Source: Falsiroseomonas frigidaquae
GTDB taxonomy: Bacteria; Pseudomonadota; Alphaproteobacteria; Acetobacterales; Acetobacteraceae
Direction: 5' to 3'
Length of the DNA stretch: 64,000 nucleotides
Assembly (NCBI RefSeq): GCF_012163145.1
Contig: NZ_JAAVTX010000001.1
Coordinates: 744,001 to 808,000 of the forward strand
The notes under the pieces were generated by a model. It was not told where the DNA came from, ran no database searches, and was given only the letters and a program-made list of their open reading frames with translations. The position numbers and the translations under genes were made by a program. Shown here piece after piece: positions 42,270 through 50,117 of this stretch. Each line of letters opens with the position of its first letter. Position 1 is the first letter of the stretch.

Positions 42270-43340
42270 TTGATCGAACAGTATGGCTGGACCGATGCGC
42301 TGCAGCTGGCATTCGAGCCGCATGCGCGCGCCGGCCACCTTGCCGGGCGAATCATCGTCCAGCGGCGCGAAGCGAACCTGGTGGTCACGGATGTCGGCAA
42401 TCTGAGCGCCCGGCTTTCCGGACGCCTGCGTCACGAGGCCCGTGAGGCAGGCCATCCGGCCGCCGGCGACTGGGTGGCCCTGTCCGCGAATGCCGGCGAA
42501 GGCACCGCCGTCATCCATGCCGTCCTGCCTCGCCGCACCTCCCTGGTGCGTCGGGCGGCCGACAGCGTGCAGACACTCCAGGTCATCGCCGCCAACATCG
42601 ACGTGGTTTTCGTCGTCACATCCATGAACGCCGACCTCAATCCGCGCCGGCTGGAACGATTCCTCGCCGCGGCCTGGCAGAGCGGTGCGCGACCGGTGGT
42701 GCTGCTGACCAAGGCAGATCTGTGCGAGCAGCCCGAGGCCCAGGCCGCCGAGATCGCCGCCCTGGCGGGCTGCCCGGTGCTCGTCGTCTCGGCGCGGCAG
42801 GGCCTTGGCCTGGGCGCGCTGATGGACCACATCTCACCGGGTGAGACCTGCGTGCTGATCGGCTCATCGGGCGTCGGGAAATCCACGCTGGTCAATGCCC
42901 TGCTGGGCGAGGAACGGATGGCCACCCAGGACATCCGCGCCGGGGATGCGCGTGGGCGCCACACCACCAGCTACCGCCACCTCGTCCTGCTGCCCGGCGG
43001 CGGGCTGATCCTCGACACACCCGGCATACGCGAGGTGGGCCTGATCGACGCGGATGCGGGGCTCAGCATGGTCTTCGAAGACATCGAGCGCCTGGCCCCG
43101 GATTGCCGGTTCCGCGATTGCAGGCATGGCAATGAACCTGGCTGTGCGGTTCGCGGCGCGCTGGAGGCGGGCCTTCTCGACGCCGAGCGCTGGGCGCATT
43201 TCCAGAAGCTGAGCCAGGAGCTGGCGGCCTCGGCGCAGACCAAGGACCGGGCGGCGCAGGAAGCCGAGCGCACTCGTCTGGCGAGGCTGCAGCGCGCCTA
43301 CCGGTCGAACAAGAAGAACCTGCGGGACCCGTCTGCCTAG
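42270..43340 (+). CDS. rsgA: ribosome small subunit-dependent GTPase RsgA
   Basis: A 356-residue RsgA, the GTPase that checks and matures the 30S subunit. It has an N-terminal OB-fold, a circularly permuted GTPase domain (T-K-A-D at 147 to 150 precedes G-S-S-G-V-G-K-S at 198 to 205, then D-T-P-G at 249 to 252) and a zinc knuckle with C279, C284, H286 and C292. The start is TTG at 42270: an in-frame stop lies 15 bases upstream and no ATG would keep the conserved I-E-Q-Y-G-W opening. It is isolated by 100 bases on its left and converges with a tctC gene on its right. It is the only core gene here. Confidence 0.95.
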   Translation: MIEQYGWTDALQLAFEPHARAGHLAGRIIVQRREANLVVTDVGNLSARLSGRLRHEAREAGHPAAGDWVALSANAGEGTAVIHAVLPRRTSLVRRAADSVQTLQVIAANIDVVFVVTSMNADLNPRRLERFLAAAWQSGARPVVLLTKADLCEQPEAQAAEIAALAGCPVLVVSARQGLGLGALMDHISPGETCVLIGSSGVGKSTLVNALLGEERMATQDIRAGDARGRHTTSYRHLVLLPGGGLILDTPGIREVGLIDADAGLSMVFEDIERLAPDCRFRDCRHGNEPGCAVRGALEAGLLDAERWAHFQKLSQELAASAQTKDRAAQEAERTRLARLQRAYRSNKKNLRDPSA

Positions 43341-43381
43341 ACGAACCGTATAGCGGCCGCCCGGCGGCGGGTCCCTGCCCT

Positions 43382-44347
43382 TCAGTTCTGAATGCCGGCT
43401 TCGGTGATCACCTTGCGCCAGTTGACGGTATCCGCCGCCAGCAGCGCCTGAACCTCGGAGGGGCCGCCAGTCTCGGCCGTCAGGCCGATACGCGCCATCC
43501 GCGACCGGTAGTCCTCGCTTCCGGTGACGGTGCCGAGCGCGGCCGCGAGCTTCTCGATCACCGGCGCCGGCGTTCCCGCAGGCGCGAACAAGGCCATCCA
43601 CAATACCGCCTCGAAGCCCGGCAAGGTCTCCGCCACGGTCGGAACATCCGGCAGGTTGGCCAGGCGTTCGCGGGAGGAGATGGCGAGCGCCCGCGTCTTG
43701 CCTTCCTGCAGCGATGGCATGGCTTCAACCGGCGACTGGAAGTTGCAGTGGATCCGGCCCGCCTGCAGGTCGAGCAGCCCCTCCACGCCGCCACGGTTGG
43801 GCACCGCCGTCATCTCGATCCCGGCGCGCTGGCACAGCATCTGCATCGCGAGATGCACCACCGTGCCGACGACGCCGCCATAGTTGAGCTGGCCAGGATT
43901 GGCCTTCGCATAGGCGATGAACTCCGGCAGCGTCGTCGCGGGTACGCCAGGGAAGATGTGGAACACGAAGGCGCCGCGATACACCATGCCGACCGGTGCC
44001 AGCTCCGCCTGGGGGTCCCGTGGCGTCAGCCGCGGCTGCAGCGTCGGGTTGATCGCGAGGGAGCTGGTGCCCGCCAGAAGCGTATGGCCGTCAGGCCGGG
44101 CCTGCGCGACGAGGGTGGAGGCGATGGAGGTCGCGCCACCGACCCGGTTCTCCACCACCACGCGCTGGCCGATGGCGGTGCCGAGCCGATCGGCCGTCAA
44201 TCGCGTCGCGATGTCGGTCTGCCCGCCGGCCGCATAGGCGTTGACGATGGTGATCGGGCGCGACGGGAAGGCCTCCTGCGCCCGCGCCGGCAGCGCCGCG
44301 AAGGGCAGGCTACCGAGAAGGGCGCGACGGCCGAGAAAAATGGACAT
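43382..44347 (-). CDS. TctC/Bug-family solute-binding protein
   Basis: A 321-residue exported Bug protein. G-R-R-A-L-L-G-S-L-P-F-A-A-L is the signal, cleaved near A-R-A-Q-E-A. P-S-R-P-I-T-I-V-N-A-Y-A-A-G-G-Q-T-D differs from the usual V-P-(F/Y)-P-P-G-G, so the first ligand loop is unusual. V-V-E-N-R-V-G-G and P-D-G-H-T-L-L-A follow. It is the last gene of a five-gene minus-strand operon with another tctC gene 49 bases upstream, a beta-keto acid cleavage enzyme, an SMP-30 lactonase and an HpaI aldolase. Confidence 0.92.
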   Translation of the reverse strand: MSIFLGRRALLGSLPFAALPARAQEAFPSRPITIVNAYAAGGQTDIATRLTADRLGTAIGQRVVVENRVGGATSIASTLVAQARPDGHTLLAGTSSLAINPTLQPRLTPRDPQAELAPVGMVYRGAFVFHIFPGVPATTLPEFIAYAKANPGQLNYGGVVGTVVHLAMQMLCQRAGIEMTAVPNRGGVEGLLDLQAGRIHCNFQSPVEAMPSLQEGKTRALAISSRERLANLPDVPTVAETLPGFEAVLWMALFAPAGTPAPVIEKLAAALGTVTGSEDYRSRMARIGLTAETGGPSEVQALLAADTVNWRKVITEAGIQN

Positions 44348-44396
44348 GTCCGTCTCCTCAATTTCTGTGTGCGGGCTCGCGCCCCTGCGCAGCCTG

Positions 44397-45377
44397 CTAG
44401 CCGACGGCGCCGCCCGCCCGCGCGATGATCGGCTTGTAGCGTTCGATCTCCGACGCGGTGAAAGAGGCCAGTTCCTGCGGCCCGCCATATTCGATGCGCG
44501 TCGCGCTGTCCGACATGGCGCTCTGCAGCTCGGGATCCGCCAGCGCGCGCCGCGTCGCCTCGGCCAGGGCGCTGGTGCTTTCGGCGGGCAGGCCGGCCGG
44601 ACCATACAGGCCGAACCAGGAGGTGAAGACGATATCGGGATAGCCGAGCTCGACCATCGTCGGCAGCTGCGGCAGCCACGGCGAACGCGTCTTGCCGGTC
44701 GTCGCCAGGGCGATCAGGGCGCCTGACTCGATGTGCGGCTTCAGCGTGAGGTAGGGGTAGAAGCTCAACGACACCACGCCGGACAGCAGGTCCGCGAAGA
44801 GCTGGCTGTTGTTGTAGGGCACATGAGTCATGCTGAAGCCCGCCGCCGCCTTGAACGTCTCCCCGGCCAGGTGCGCGCTGGCACCGGCGCCGGGCGAGCC
44901 GAAGTTCAGCCGGTCCGGATTGGCGCGACCGTACTGCACCAGCTCCTCCACCGACCGCGCCGGCACGCGCGGATTGACGACCAGCACGGAATCCTGGCTG
45001 GCCAGCCGCGCGATCGGCGTGAAGTCCCGGCGCGGGTCATAGCGGATTTCGCGGTAGAAGCTGATGTTCACCGCCATGGTCTGGTTGTTGCCGAACAGCA
45101 TCGTGTAGCCATCCGGCCTGCTGCGCGCGACCAGCTCCGTGCCGATCATCCCGCTCGCACCGGGGCGATTGTCCACGATGATGCGCTGGCCGAGGATGCT
45201 GCTGACCCGTTCGCCGATCTGCCGTGCCAGAAGGTCCGTGCCGGTGCCCGGGCCATAGGCCACGATCCAGGTGATCGGCCGCGAGGGATAGGCCTGGGCG
45301 GAGGCGCGCCCCGCGGCCAGCGTGGCGAGGGGCAGGCCCGCGCCGATCTGGCCGAGCCGGCGACGTGTGATGGTCAT
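44397..45377 (-). CDS. TctC/Bug-family solute-binding protein
   Basis: A 326-residue exported Bug protein. T-R-R-R-L-G-Q-I-G-A-G-L is the signal, cleaved near A-S-A-Q-A-Y. P-S-R-P-I-T-W-I-V-A-Y-G-P-G-T-G-T-D and I-V-D-N-R-P-G-A-S-G are the family motifs. The ATG at 45377, with GGGAAGGA upstream, is preferred to an ATG 11 codons earlier. It is the fourth gene in the operon described for the gene at 43382 and follows the cleavage-enzyme gene by 48 bases. Confidence 0.92.
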   Translation of the reverse strand: MTITRRRLGQIGAGLPLATLAAGRASAQAYPSRPITWIVAYGPGTGTDLLARQIGERVSSILGQRIIVDNRPGASGMIGTELVARSRPDGYTMLFGNNQTMAVNISFYREIRYDPRRDFTPIARLASQDSVLVVNPRVPARSVEELVQYGRANPDRLNFGSPGAGASAHLAGETFKAAAGFSMTHVPYNNSQLFADLLSGVVSLSFYPYLTLKPHIESGALIALATTGKTRSPWLPQLPTMVELGYPDIVFTSWFGLYGPAGLPAESTSALAEATRRALADPELQSAMSDSATRIEYGGPQELASFTASEIERYKPIIARAGGAVG

Positions 45378-45425
45378 GGCGTTGTTCCTTCCCGGTTGTC
45401 GCGGCTTCATTGGCCGCTTGTTCAG

Positions 45426-46298
45426 CTATCTTCTTGTGAGGCCGAGTATCTCCCGCGCCTGCTGCACGCTGGCGACCTCACCGCCCAGCGCATCGAGCAG
45501 GCTCGCGGCCTTCTCCACCAGCGCCGCATTGCTCGGTGCCAATACGCCCTTGCGGATATAGACATTGTCCTCCAGGCCGACGCGGACATGGCCGCCCAGC
45601 AGCCAGGCCTGTGCGAGCATCGGGTATTCCCAGCGGCCGACGCCGAAGGCGCTCCAGCGCGCGCCAGCCGGGAGCTGGGAGGCGAGGTAGGACATGGTCG
45701 CGGCATTGGCCGCGGCGCCGTATTTGATGCCGAGGCAGAGCTGCACGAAGGGGTCGGGCGGCAGGGTGCCGTCGGCCAGCAGATCCTTGGCAAGCTGGAT
45801 GTCGCCGCTGTCGAAGCATTCCAGCTCCGGCTTCGTGCCGGCCTCGCGGATCAGCTGCGCCATGATGCGCAGGTTCTGCGGCGTGTTGATCACCACCGAG
45901 GTGCCCGAATACATGGTGTTGAAGTCGAGACTGCAGATATCGGGCTTCAGCGCGACCACATGCTCCACGCGGCGTTCGGGATGCATCAGCGTGGTGCCCG
46001 GCGCCGCCACCTTCGGGTCCTCCGCGCTCGGCACGAAGCGCTGGCCGGGGCCAGTGGTCAGGTTGATCAGCACATCGGTGCCGCTGTCGCGGATGCGGTC
46101 CACCACCTCGCGGTAATGGCCGAGCTCCATCGAGGGGCGGCCATCCGGATAGCGCACATGGATATGCACGATCGCTGCGCCGGCGCGCGCCGCATCGATG
46201 CAGGCGGTGGCGATTTCCTGCGGCGTGCAGGGCAGTTCCGGATGGTTCGCCCGGGTGGTGATATTGCCGGTGACGGCACAGGAAATGATGGTCGGCAT
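45426..46298 (-). CDS. beta-keto acid cleavage enzyme (BKACE, DUF849)
   Basis: A 290-residue zinc-dependent TIM-barrel protein of the BKACE family, founded on 3-keto-5-aminohexanoate cleavage enzyme. These condense a beta-keto acid with acetyl-CoA and give acetoacetate plus a new CoA ester. H45 and H47 in V-H-I-H-V-R are the zinc ligands, and V-G-L-E-D-N near residue 240 holds the catalytic glutamate region. The segment R-Y-P-D-G-R-P-S is conserved. It lies between a lactonase gene and two tctC genes, so its beta-keto acid probably comes from the imported compound. Confidence 0.9.
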   Translation of the reverse strand: MPTIISCAVTGNITTRANHPELPCTPQEIATACIDAARAGAAIVHIHVRYPDGRPSMELGHYREVVDRIRDSGTDVLINLTTGPGQRFVPSAEDPKVAAPGTTLMHPERRVEHVVALKPDICSLDFNTMYSGTSVVINTPQNLRIMAQLIREAGTKPELECFDSGDIQLAKDLLADGTLPPDPFVQLCLGIKYGAAANAATMSYLASQLPAGARWSAFGVGRWEYPMLAQAWLLGGHVRVGLEDNVYIRKGVLAPSNAALVEKAASLLDALGGEVASVQQAREILGLTRR

Positions 46299-46326
46299 GG
46301 TCAGCTGGCTTCCACTTCGATGCGCG

Positions 46327-47253
46327 TCAGGCGTGGGAGAACATGGCGCGGCCCGGCACCGGCATGCGCACCCGCATCACGGAGGCCGTGGAGGCTTCCA
46401 GGATGAACAGGTCGCGCCGGTCTGGCCCGCCATAGGCGATGTTGGTCACGGATTTGCCGGTGCAGGATCGGATGCGCAGCAGGGGCTCGCCATCCGGGGA
46501 GAACAGCCAGACCGTGCCGTTGCGGGCATGCGCCACGGCAATGTTGCCCGCCTCGTCCAGCGCCAGGCCATCCGGCCCCAGGCCGCCGCTGAGCTGGATG
46601 AAGAGGTCGATCTGCCGCGAAGCCGCATCGCCCGCGGCGGGAAAACGCCACACCGCATTGCCGCGCGTCACGCCGACCAGCAGGTTGTGGCCGTCGTGAT
46701 CCAGCACCAGGCCGTTCGGCGTTGGCGCATTGTTGATCAGCAGTTCCGCGGAGCCACCCGCCGGTGGAATGCGGAAGACCCGGCCGGTCGGATCGCCCAG
46801 ATGGCTGCGCCCGGGATCGGTGAGGTAGAGCGTCCCGTCGGGGCCGAAGAACAGGTCGTTCGGCCCACGGAATCGCTCGGCATTCGGGCGGGTCACGTAG
46901 GGCCGGACGATCTTCTCCTCCGGATGCATCACCATGATCCCGTGTGCCCTGTCGGCCAGGAAGATGCGGCCGTCGCGGTGGATCTTCAGCCCGTTGGGCT
47001 CACCCTCATACTGCGTGACGAGCACCCAGCGGCCGCCCGGGTCGATGCGAAAGATCCGTCCATGCGGGATGTCGGTGCACCAGAGGTGGCCGTCGCGGTC
47101 GAAGGACGGTCCCTCCAGGAAGGAGTGCACAGGCCCTGCCGCATGCGCGCGGCTCTGCGCCCAGAAACTTGAGGGACCGCGCCAGCGCAGATCCTCCGGC
47201 AGGGCGGTGAAGAGTTCCGCCTGCAGCTCCTCAGGGCGCGACATGTCACGCAT
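46327..47253 (-). CDS. SMP-30/gluconolactonase family protein
   Basis: A 308-residue six-bladed propeller lactonase. Metal and active-site residues E47 (L-E-G-P-S), N132 (G-P-N-D-L), N180 (T-P-N-G-L) and D228 (G-P-D-G-L) are all present. No signal peptide, so it acts in the cytoplasm. The ATG at 47253 overlaps the aldolase stop by eight bases; a second ATG at 47244 would leave no overlap. It would hydrolyse a sugar or hydroxy acid lactone. It is the free-standing counterpart of the domain fused to the IclR regulator at 31299. Confidence 0.88.
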   Translation of the reverse strand: MRDMSRPEELQAELFTALPEDLRWRGPSSFWAQSRAHAAGPVHSFLEGPSFDRDGHLWCTDIPHGRIFRIDPGGRWVLVTQYEGEPNGLKIHRDGRIFLADRAHGIMVMHPEEKIVRPYVTRPNAERFRGPNDLFFGPDGTLYLTDPGRSHLGDPTGRVFRIPPAGGSAELLINNAPTPNGLVLDHDGHNLLVGVTRGNAVWRFPAAGDAASRQIDLFIQLSGGLGPDGLALDEAGNIAVAHARNGTVWLFSPDGEPLLRIRSCTGKSVTNIAYGGPDRRDLFILEASTASVMRVRMPVPGRAMFSHA

Positions 47254-48016
47254 GCAGGTCCGTCCGCAGCGTGCGCAGCGCATTGACCAGGATGTTGGTG
47301 GTGTTGAAGCAGATCATGCGCGCCCCCTGCGAGGCCAGCTCGCGCGCCTGCGGTGCGGCACGCGCGATGGTGGCGAAGGCCGGGCCATCCGGCATGGCGG
47401 CGAGTTCCTCGCGGATCCGCGTGACGGCGCCTGTGACCTCCGGATGCGCGAGATTGCCCAGATGGCCCATCGAGGAAGCCAGGTCGTTCGGGCCGACGAA
47501 CAGGGCGTCCACGCCCGGCACGCGCGCGATCGCGCCCACCTGGCCCAGCGCCTCCGCATCCTCGATCATCGCGATCACCGTGGTGCGGCCCGCCTGTTCC
47601 CGCAGCATGGTGGCGCCATCGCCGGTGCCGTGCCGCGCCGCGCGGGACAGGGTGCTGATGCCGCGGCGGCCGAGCGGCGGGTAGTAGGAATGCTGCACGA
47701 TCCGCGCCGCGACTTCCGCGCTGGTCACATGCGGAACCATGATCCCATCGGCGCCGAGATCCAGCACATGCAGGATGTCATCCGCCCCGCCGCGCGGCAC
47801 GCGCACCAGCGCGGCGATGCCGGAGGCTGCCGCCGCGCGCAGCATGTGCTCCAGCGTCTCCAGCCCCGCCCCGCCATGCTCCGTGTCGATGATGACGAAG
47901 TCGAAGCCGGACCAGCCCGCGACCTCCACGGTGGCCGGGGAGGGAATGCCGACGAAGAAGCCGTACAGCGTCTTGTCACCGCGCAGCCGCGCCTTGAACG
48001 ATGGTCTGTCTGTCAT
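47246..48016 (-). CDS. HpcH/HpaI family aldolase
   Basis: A 256-residue class II aldolase of the HpaI type, which splits 4-hydroxy-2-keto acids into pyruvate and an aldehyde. The base H47 (D-T-E-H-G), R72 (V-R-V-P), and metal ligands E152 (M-I-E-D) and D178 (G-P-N-D-L) are present. It is the first gene of the five-gene minus-strand operon. Directly upstream (48017-48164) are two palindromic repeats rather than a clear promoter, so the group may also be read from the uronate-dehydrogenase-like gene. Confidence 0.9.
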   Translation of the reverse strand: MTDRPSFKARLRGDKTLYGFFVGIPSPATVEVAGWSGFDFVIIDTEHGGAGLETLEHMLRAAAASGIAALVRVPRGGADDILHVLDLGADGIMVPHVTSAEVAARIVQHSYYPPLGRRGISTLSRAARHGTGDGATMLREQAGRTTVIAMIEDAEALGQVGAIARVPGVDALFVGPNDLASSMGHLGNLAHPEVTGAVTRIREELAAMPDGPAFATIARAAPQARELASQGARMICFNTTNILVNALRTLRTDLHA

Positions 48017-48066
48017 CTCGCCTTTTTTCCTCCCATCCGCTGACCCGCCGGCACGCCGCGGCTAGA

Positions 48067-48110
48067 GCATTTTCAAGCCTTGCGGCTTCGCAAGGCGACT
48101 CGGAAAATGC
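48067..48110. repeat. palindromic intergenic repeat, copy 1
   Basis: A nested hairpin. Outer arms are GCATTTTC (48067-48074) and GAAAATGC (48103-48110); inner arms are GCCTTGCG (48077-48084) and CGCAAGGC (48089-48096) with a GCTT loop. It begins with CTAGAGCATTTTC, the opening of a palindromic repeat that is widespread between genes of alphaproteobacteria. With copy 2 it fills the 148-bp gap upstream of the HpaI aldolase gene. Confidence 0.75.
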
Positions 48111-48124
48111 GTTGGAACAATAAG

Positions 48125-48168
48125 CTAGAGCCGTTTCACCGTCTTCGCTTTCGGTGAAACGGCTCTAG
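48125..48168. repeat. palindromic intergenic repeat, copy 2
   Basis: A perfect inverted repeat with 17-bp arms (48125-48141 and 48152-48168) and a 10-base loop. It starts and ends with CTAGAGCCGTTTCACC and its complement. It could act as a terminator or mRNA-stabilising hairpin at the 3' end of the uronate-dehydrogenase-like gene. The stop codon of that gene (TAG, 48167-48165) lies inside the right arm, so the repeat contributes its end. Confidence 0.8.
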
Positions 48169-48977
48169 GGCGGCGGACGTGTCCTGGTGTAGTCGCGGGC
48201 ACAGAGATGGCCGCCCTGGTAGCGCTCGGTGATCGGGTCGTCGCTGACGATGCCGGCGAAGGCTGCGGCATAGTCGTCCGCGCTGTCCCGCGGTGCCCAG
48301 CCGATCCGCTTCCGCGCATCGTCCCGCCACCAGCTCCGGCTATTGGCGGAGGCGCCCCAGATGATGTCGCAGCCGACCTCCTCGGCCCGCAGCGCCGCGG
48401 CGACCAGCCGTGCGAGATCGGCGTAGGACAGCCAGCTCGACAGCGTCCGCAGGTCCTTGGGTTCCGGGAAGCCGGAGCCGATGCGGATGGAGAGGTTCTC
48501 GACGCCGTGCTTGTACCAGTAGAGCCGGCCCATCAGCTCCCCATAGGCCTTGGACAGGCCGTAATAGGTATCGGGCCGCAGCTCGCAATCGGCGTCGAGC
48601 GGCGAGCTCCGTTCGTGGAAGCCTATGGCGTGGTTCGAGGAGGCGAAGATCACCCGCGCACCAGCCAGCCGCGCCGCCTCGTAGATGTTGAACAGACCGC
48701 CGATGTTCGGGCCCAGCACCTCATCGAACGGCCGCTCGGTGGAGACGCCGCCGAAATGCACGATGGCGCCACAGCCTTCGCCAAGGGCCAGGATCGCCGG
48801 GCGATCGCAGAGATCGGCCCGCTCGAAGCGCGCCCTGAGCGGCAGCGGGCCGGGAAACGGCTTGATATCCGTCAGCACCAGGTCGAAGCCCACCTCGGAA
48901 AGATGGGCCGCCAGCATGCTGCCCAGCGCGCCGGAGGCGCCGGTGAGCAGAACGGGCCTTGCGGGCACCGCGATCAA
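48165..48977 (-). CDS. NAD-dependent epimerase/uronate dehydrogenase-like protein
   Basis: A 270-residue short-chain/extended Rossmann protein. G-A-S-G-A-L-G at 13 to 19 binds NAD; the catalytic Y139-x3-K143 pair (Y-G-L-S-K) and S113/S114 are in place. F-H-E-R-S and the compact length resemble uronate dehydrogenase, which oxidises galacturonate or glucuronate to aldarolactones. The start is uncertain: TTG at 48977 overlaps the dioxygenase stop (TTGA), and GTG at 48968 is the alternative. Neither has a clear ribosome site. A lactone product would suit the SMP-30 lactonase of the next operon. Confidence 0.82.
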   Translation of the reverse strand: MIAVPARPVLLTGASGALGSMLAAHLSEVGFDLVLTDIKPFPGPLPLRARFERADLCDRPAILALGEGCGAIVHFGGVSTERPFDEVLGPNIGGLFNIYEAARLAGARVIFASSNHAIGFHERSSPLDADCELRPDTYYGLSKAYGELMGRLYWYKHGVENLSIRIGSGFPEPKDLRTLSSWLSYADLARLVAAALRAEEVGCDIIWGASANSRSWWRDDARKRIGWAPRDSADDYAAAFAGIVSDDPITERYQGGHLCARDYTRTRPPP

Positions 48978-49897
48978 ACCGGCACCGGGCCGAGCGTCTC
49001 CACGCGATGCATGCGGCGCGGCAGGTCGCCATAGTCGAAGATCGCAAGATGCTGCGTCGCGCGGTTGTCCCAGATCAGCAGGTCGCCGACCTTCCAGCTG
49101 TGACGGTAGATGAATTCGGGGCGGCGGATATGCGCCCAGAGTTCCTCGAGCAGCGCATCGCTTTCCTCGGGCGACAGGCCGACGATTCGCGCCGTGTGGC
49201 CCTCGGTCACGAACAGCGCCTTGCGGCCGGTCACCGGATGCACGGCGACGATCGGATGCTCGACATCCGGATATTCCGCCTTCTGGGCATCGGTCAGCGG
49301 TGGCCGGCGCAGGTCGCCCTGGCGGCGCTTCTTCTCCAGGTGATGCGTGAAGCTGTGCACGGCCTTGCGGCCGGCGATGCGGCTGCGCAGCGCATCGGGC
49401 AGCGCGTCGAAGGCTTCCGCCACGCTGGTGAACAGCGTGTCGCCCAGCGCCTTGCCGTCGCGATAGGGCACCTCGAGCGCATAGAGCGCCGTGTACATGT
49501 CGGGATGCGCCATATGCGTGCCGTCGGCATGCCACATGGCGCCAGCATCCATCAGGCCGATGTTGCGCCCGTTCTCCACGATGTTGGAGATCACCATCAT
49601 GTCCGGCTGGCCCGGCACGCTGAAGGCATTGGCGCGGCTATAGGCGGATTTCTTGACCGGGCCGAGCTTCTCCATGAAGGCAAGCTGCTCGGCCGGCGTC
49701 AGGTGCTGGTCGCGGACCACGATTACGCCGTAGCGGTGCAGGGCATCCAGCACGAGCGTGATGGCGGCCGGCGTCACGCTCGTACCGAGCTCGAGCCCGG
49801 TGATCTCGGCGCCGAGGGCCGGCGCCATCGCGCGCAGGCGCGGGCCATCCGCGGAGGTGGAGGGCCTGGTGAGCATGGAAGAGTACAGCTCGGACAT
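48974..49897 (-). CDS. TauD/TfdA-family Fe(II)/2-oxoglutarate dioxygenase
   Basis: A 307-residue dioxygenase. The iron triad is H123-x-D125 (W-H-A-D-G-T) and H283 (A-T-Q-H-L-A); arginines near 294 would bind 2-oxoglutarate. The family hydroxylates sulfonates, phenoxyacids and other acids next to a leaving group. AAGGGAG lies 9 bases before the ATG at 49897. It is the first gene of a two-gene operon with the dehydrogenase, divergent from a LacI regulator. A promoter and two operator-like dyads precede it. Confidence 0.9.
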   Translation of the reverse strand: MSELYSSMLTRPSTSADGPRLRAMAPALGAEITGLELGTSVTPAAITLVLDALHRYGVIVVRDQHLTPAEQLAFMEKLGPVKKSAYSRANAFSVPGQPDMMVISNIVENGRNIGLMDAGAMWHADGTHMAHPDMYTALYALEVPYRDGKALGDTLFTSVAEAFDALPDALRSRIAGRKAVHSFTHHLEKKRRQGDLRRPPLTDAQKAEYPDVEHPIVAVHPVTGRKALFVTEGHTARIVGLSPEESDALLEELWAHIRRPEFIYRHSWKVGDLLIWDNRATQHLAIFDYGDLPRRMHRVETLGPVPV

Positions 49898-49938
49898 TCG
49901 GGCATTCTCCCTTGGGGCCACCTTGCTGGCGGCCCTTT

Positions 49939-49954
49939 ATGACATCGCTACCAT
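49939..49954. promoter_or_regulatory. LacI-type operator candidate, proximal copy
   Basis: ATGACATCGCTACCAT, a 16-bp imperfect dyad centred on CG, with 5 of 8 positions symmetrical. It shares the ATG...CGNTACCAT frame with the copy at 50005-50020, 66 bp away. It lies 42 bp upstream of the dioxygenase start. Two copies would allow a LacI-family tetramer or two dimers to loop or block the minus-strand transcript. Confidence 0.5.
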
Positions 49955-50004
49955 GCTTCGGCCGCCTGTGGCGGACAGCTTGGCGCGATCCCTATGCAGC
50001 GATC

Positions 50005-50038
50005 ATGTTAACGATACCATTCTTGGCACCCGCGTCAA
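50005..50038 (-). promoter_or_regulatory. sigma70-like promoter with LacI-type operator
   Basis: On the minus strand, TTGACG (50038-50033) and TATCGT (50016-50011) are 16 bp apart. The -10 lies inside ATGTTAACGATACCAT (50005-50020), a CG-centred 16-bp dyad with 6 of 8 positions symmetrical, resembling known LacI-family operators. Transcription would begin near 50004 and read into the dioxygenase gene, with a leader of about 107 bases that contains the second copy at 49939. The LacI gene at 50118 is the likely binder. Confidence 0.6.
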
Positions 50039-50117
50039 CAGATCATCGGCTGGCGGCACGTCGTGCCGCGTGGTTAGGTGGGACGTCCCCGGTCAACATG
50101 GATTTTCCTCGCGGCGC

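Noticed and set aside
48017-48164. CRISPR-like or insertion-sequence end
   Set aside because: The two elements are single palindromes of different sequence without regular spacers, and there is no transposase or target duplication nearby.
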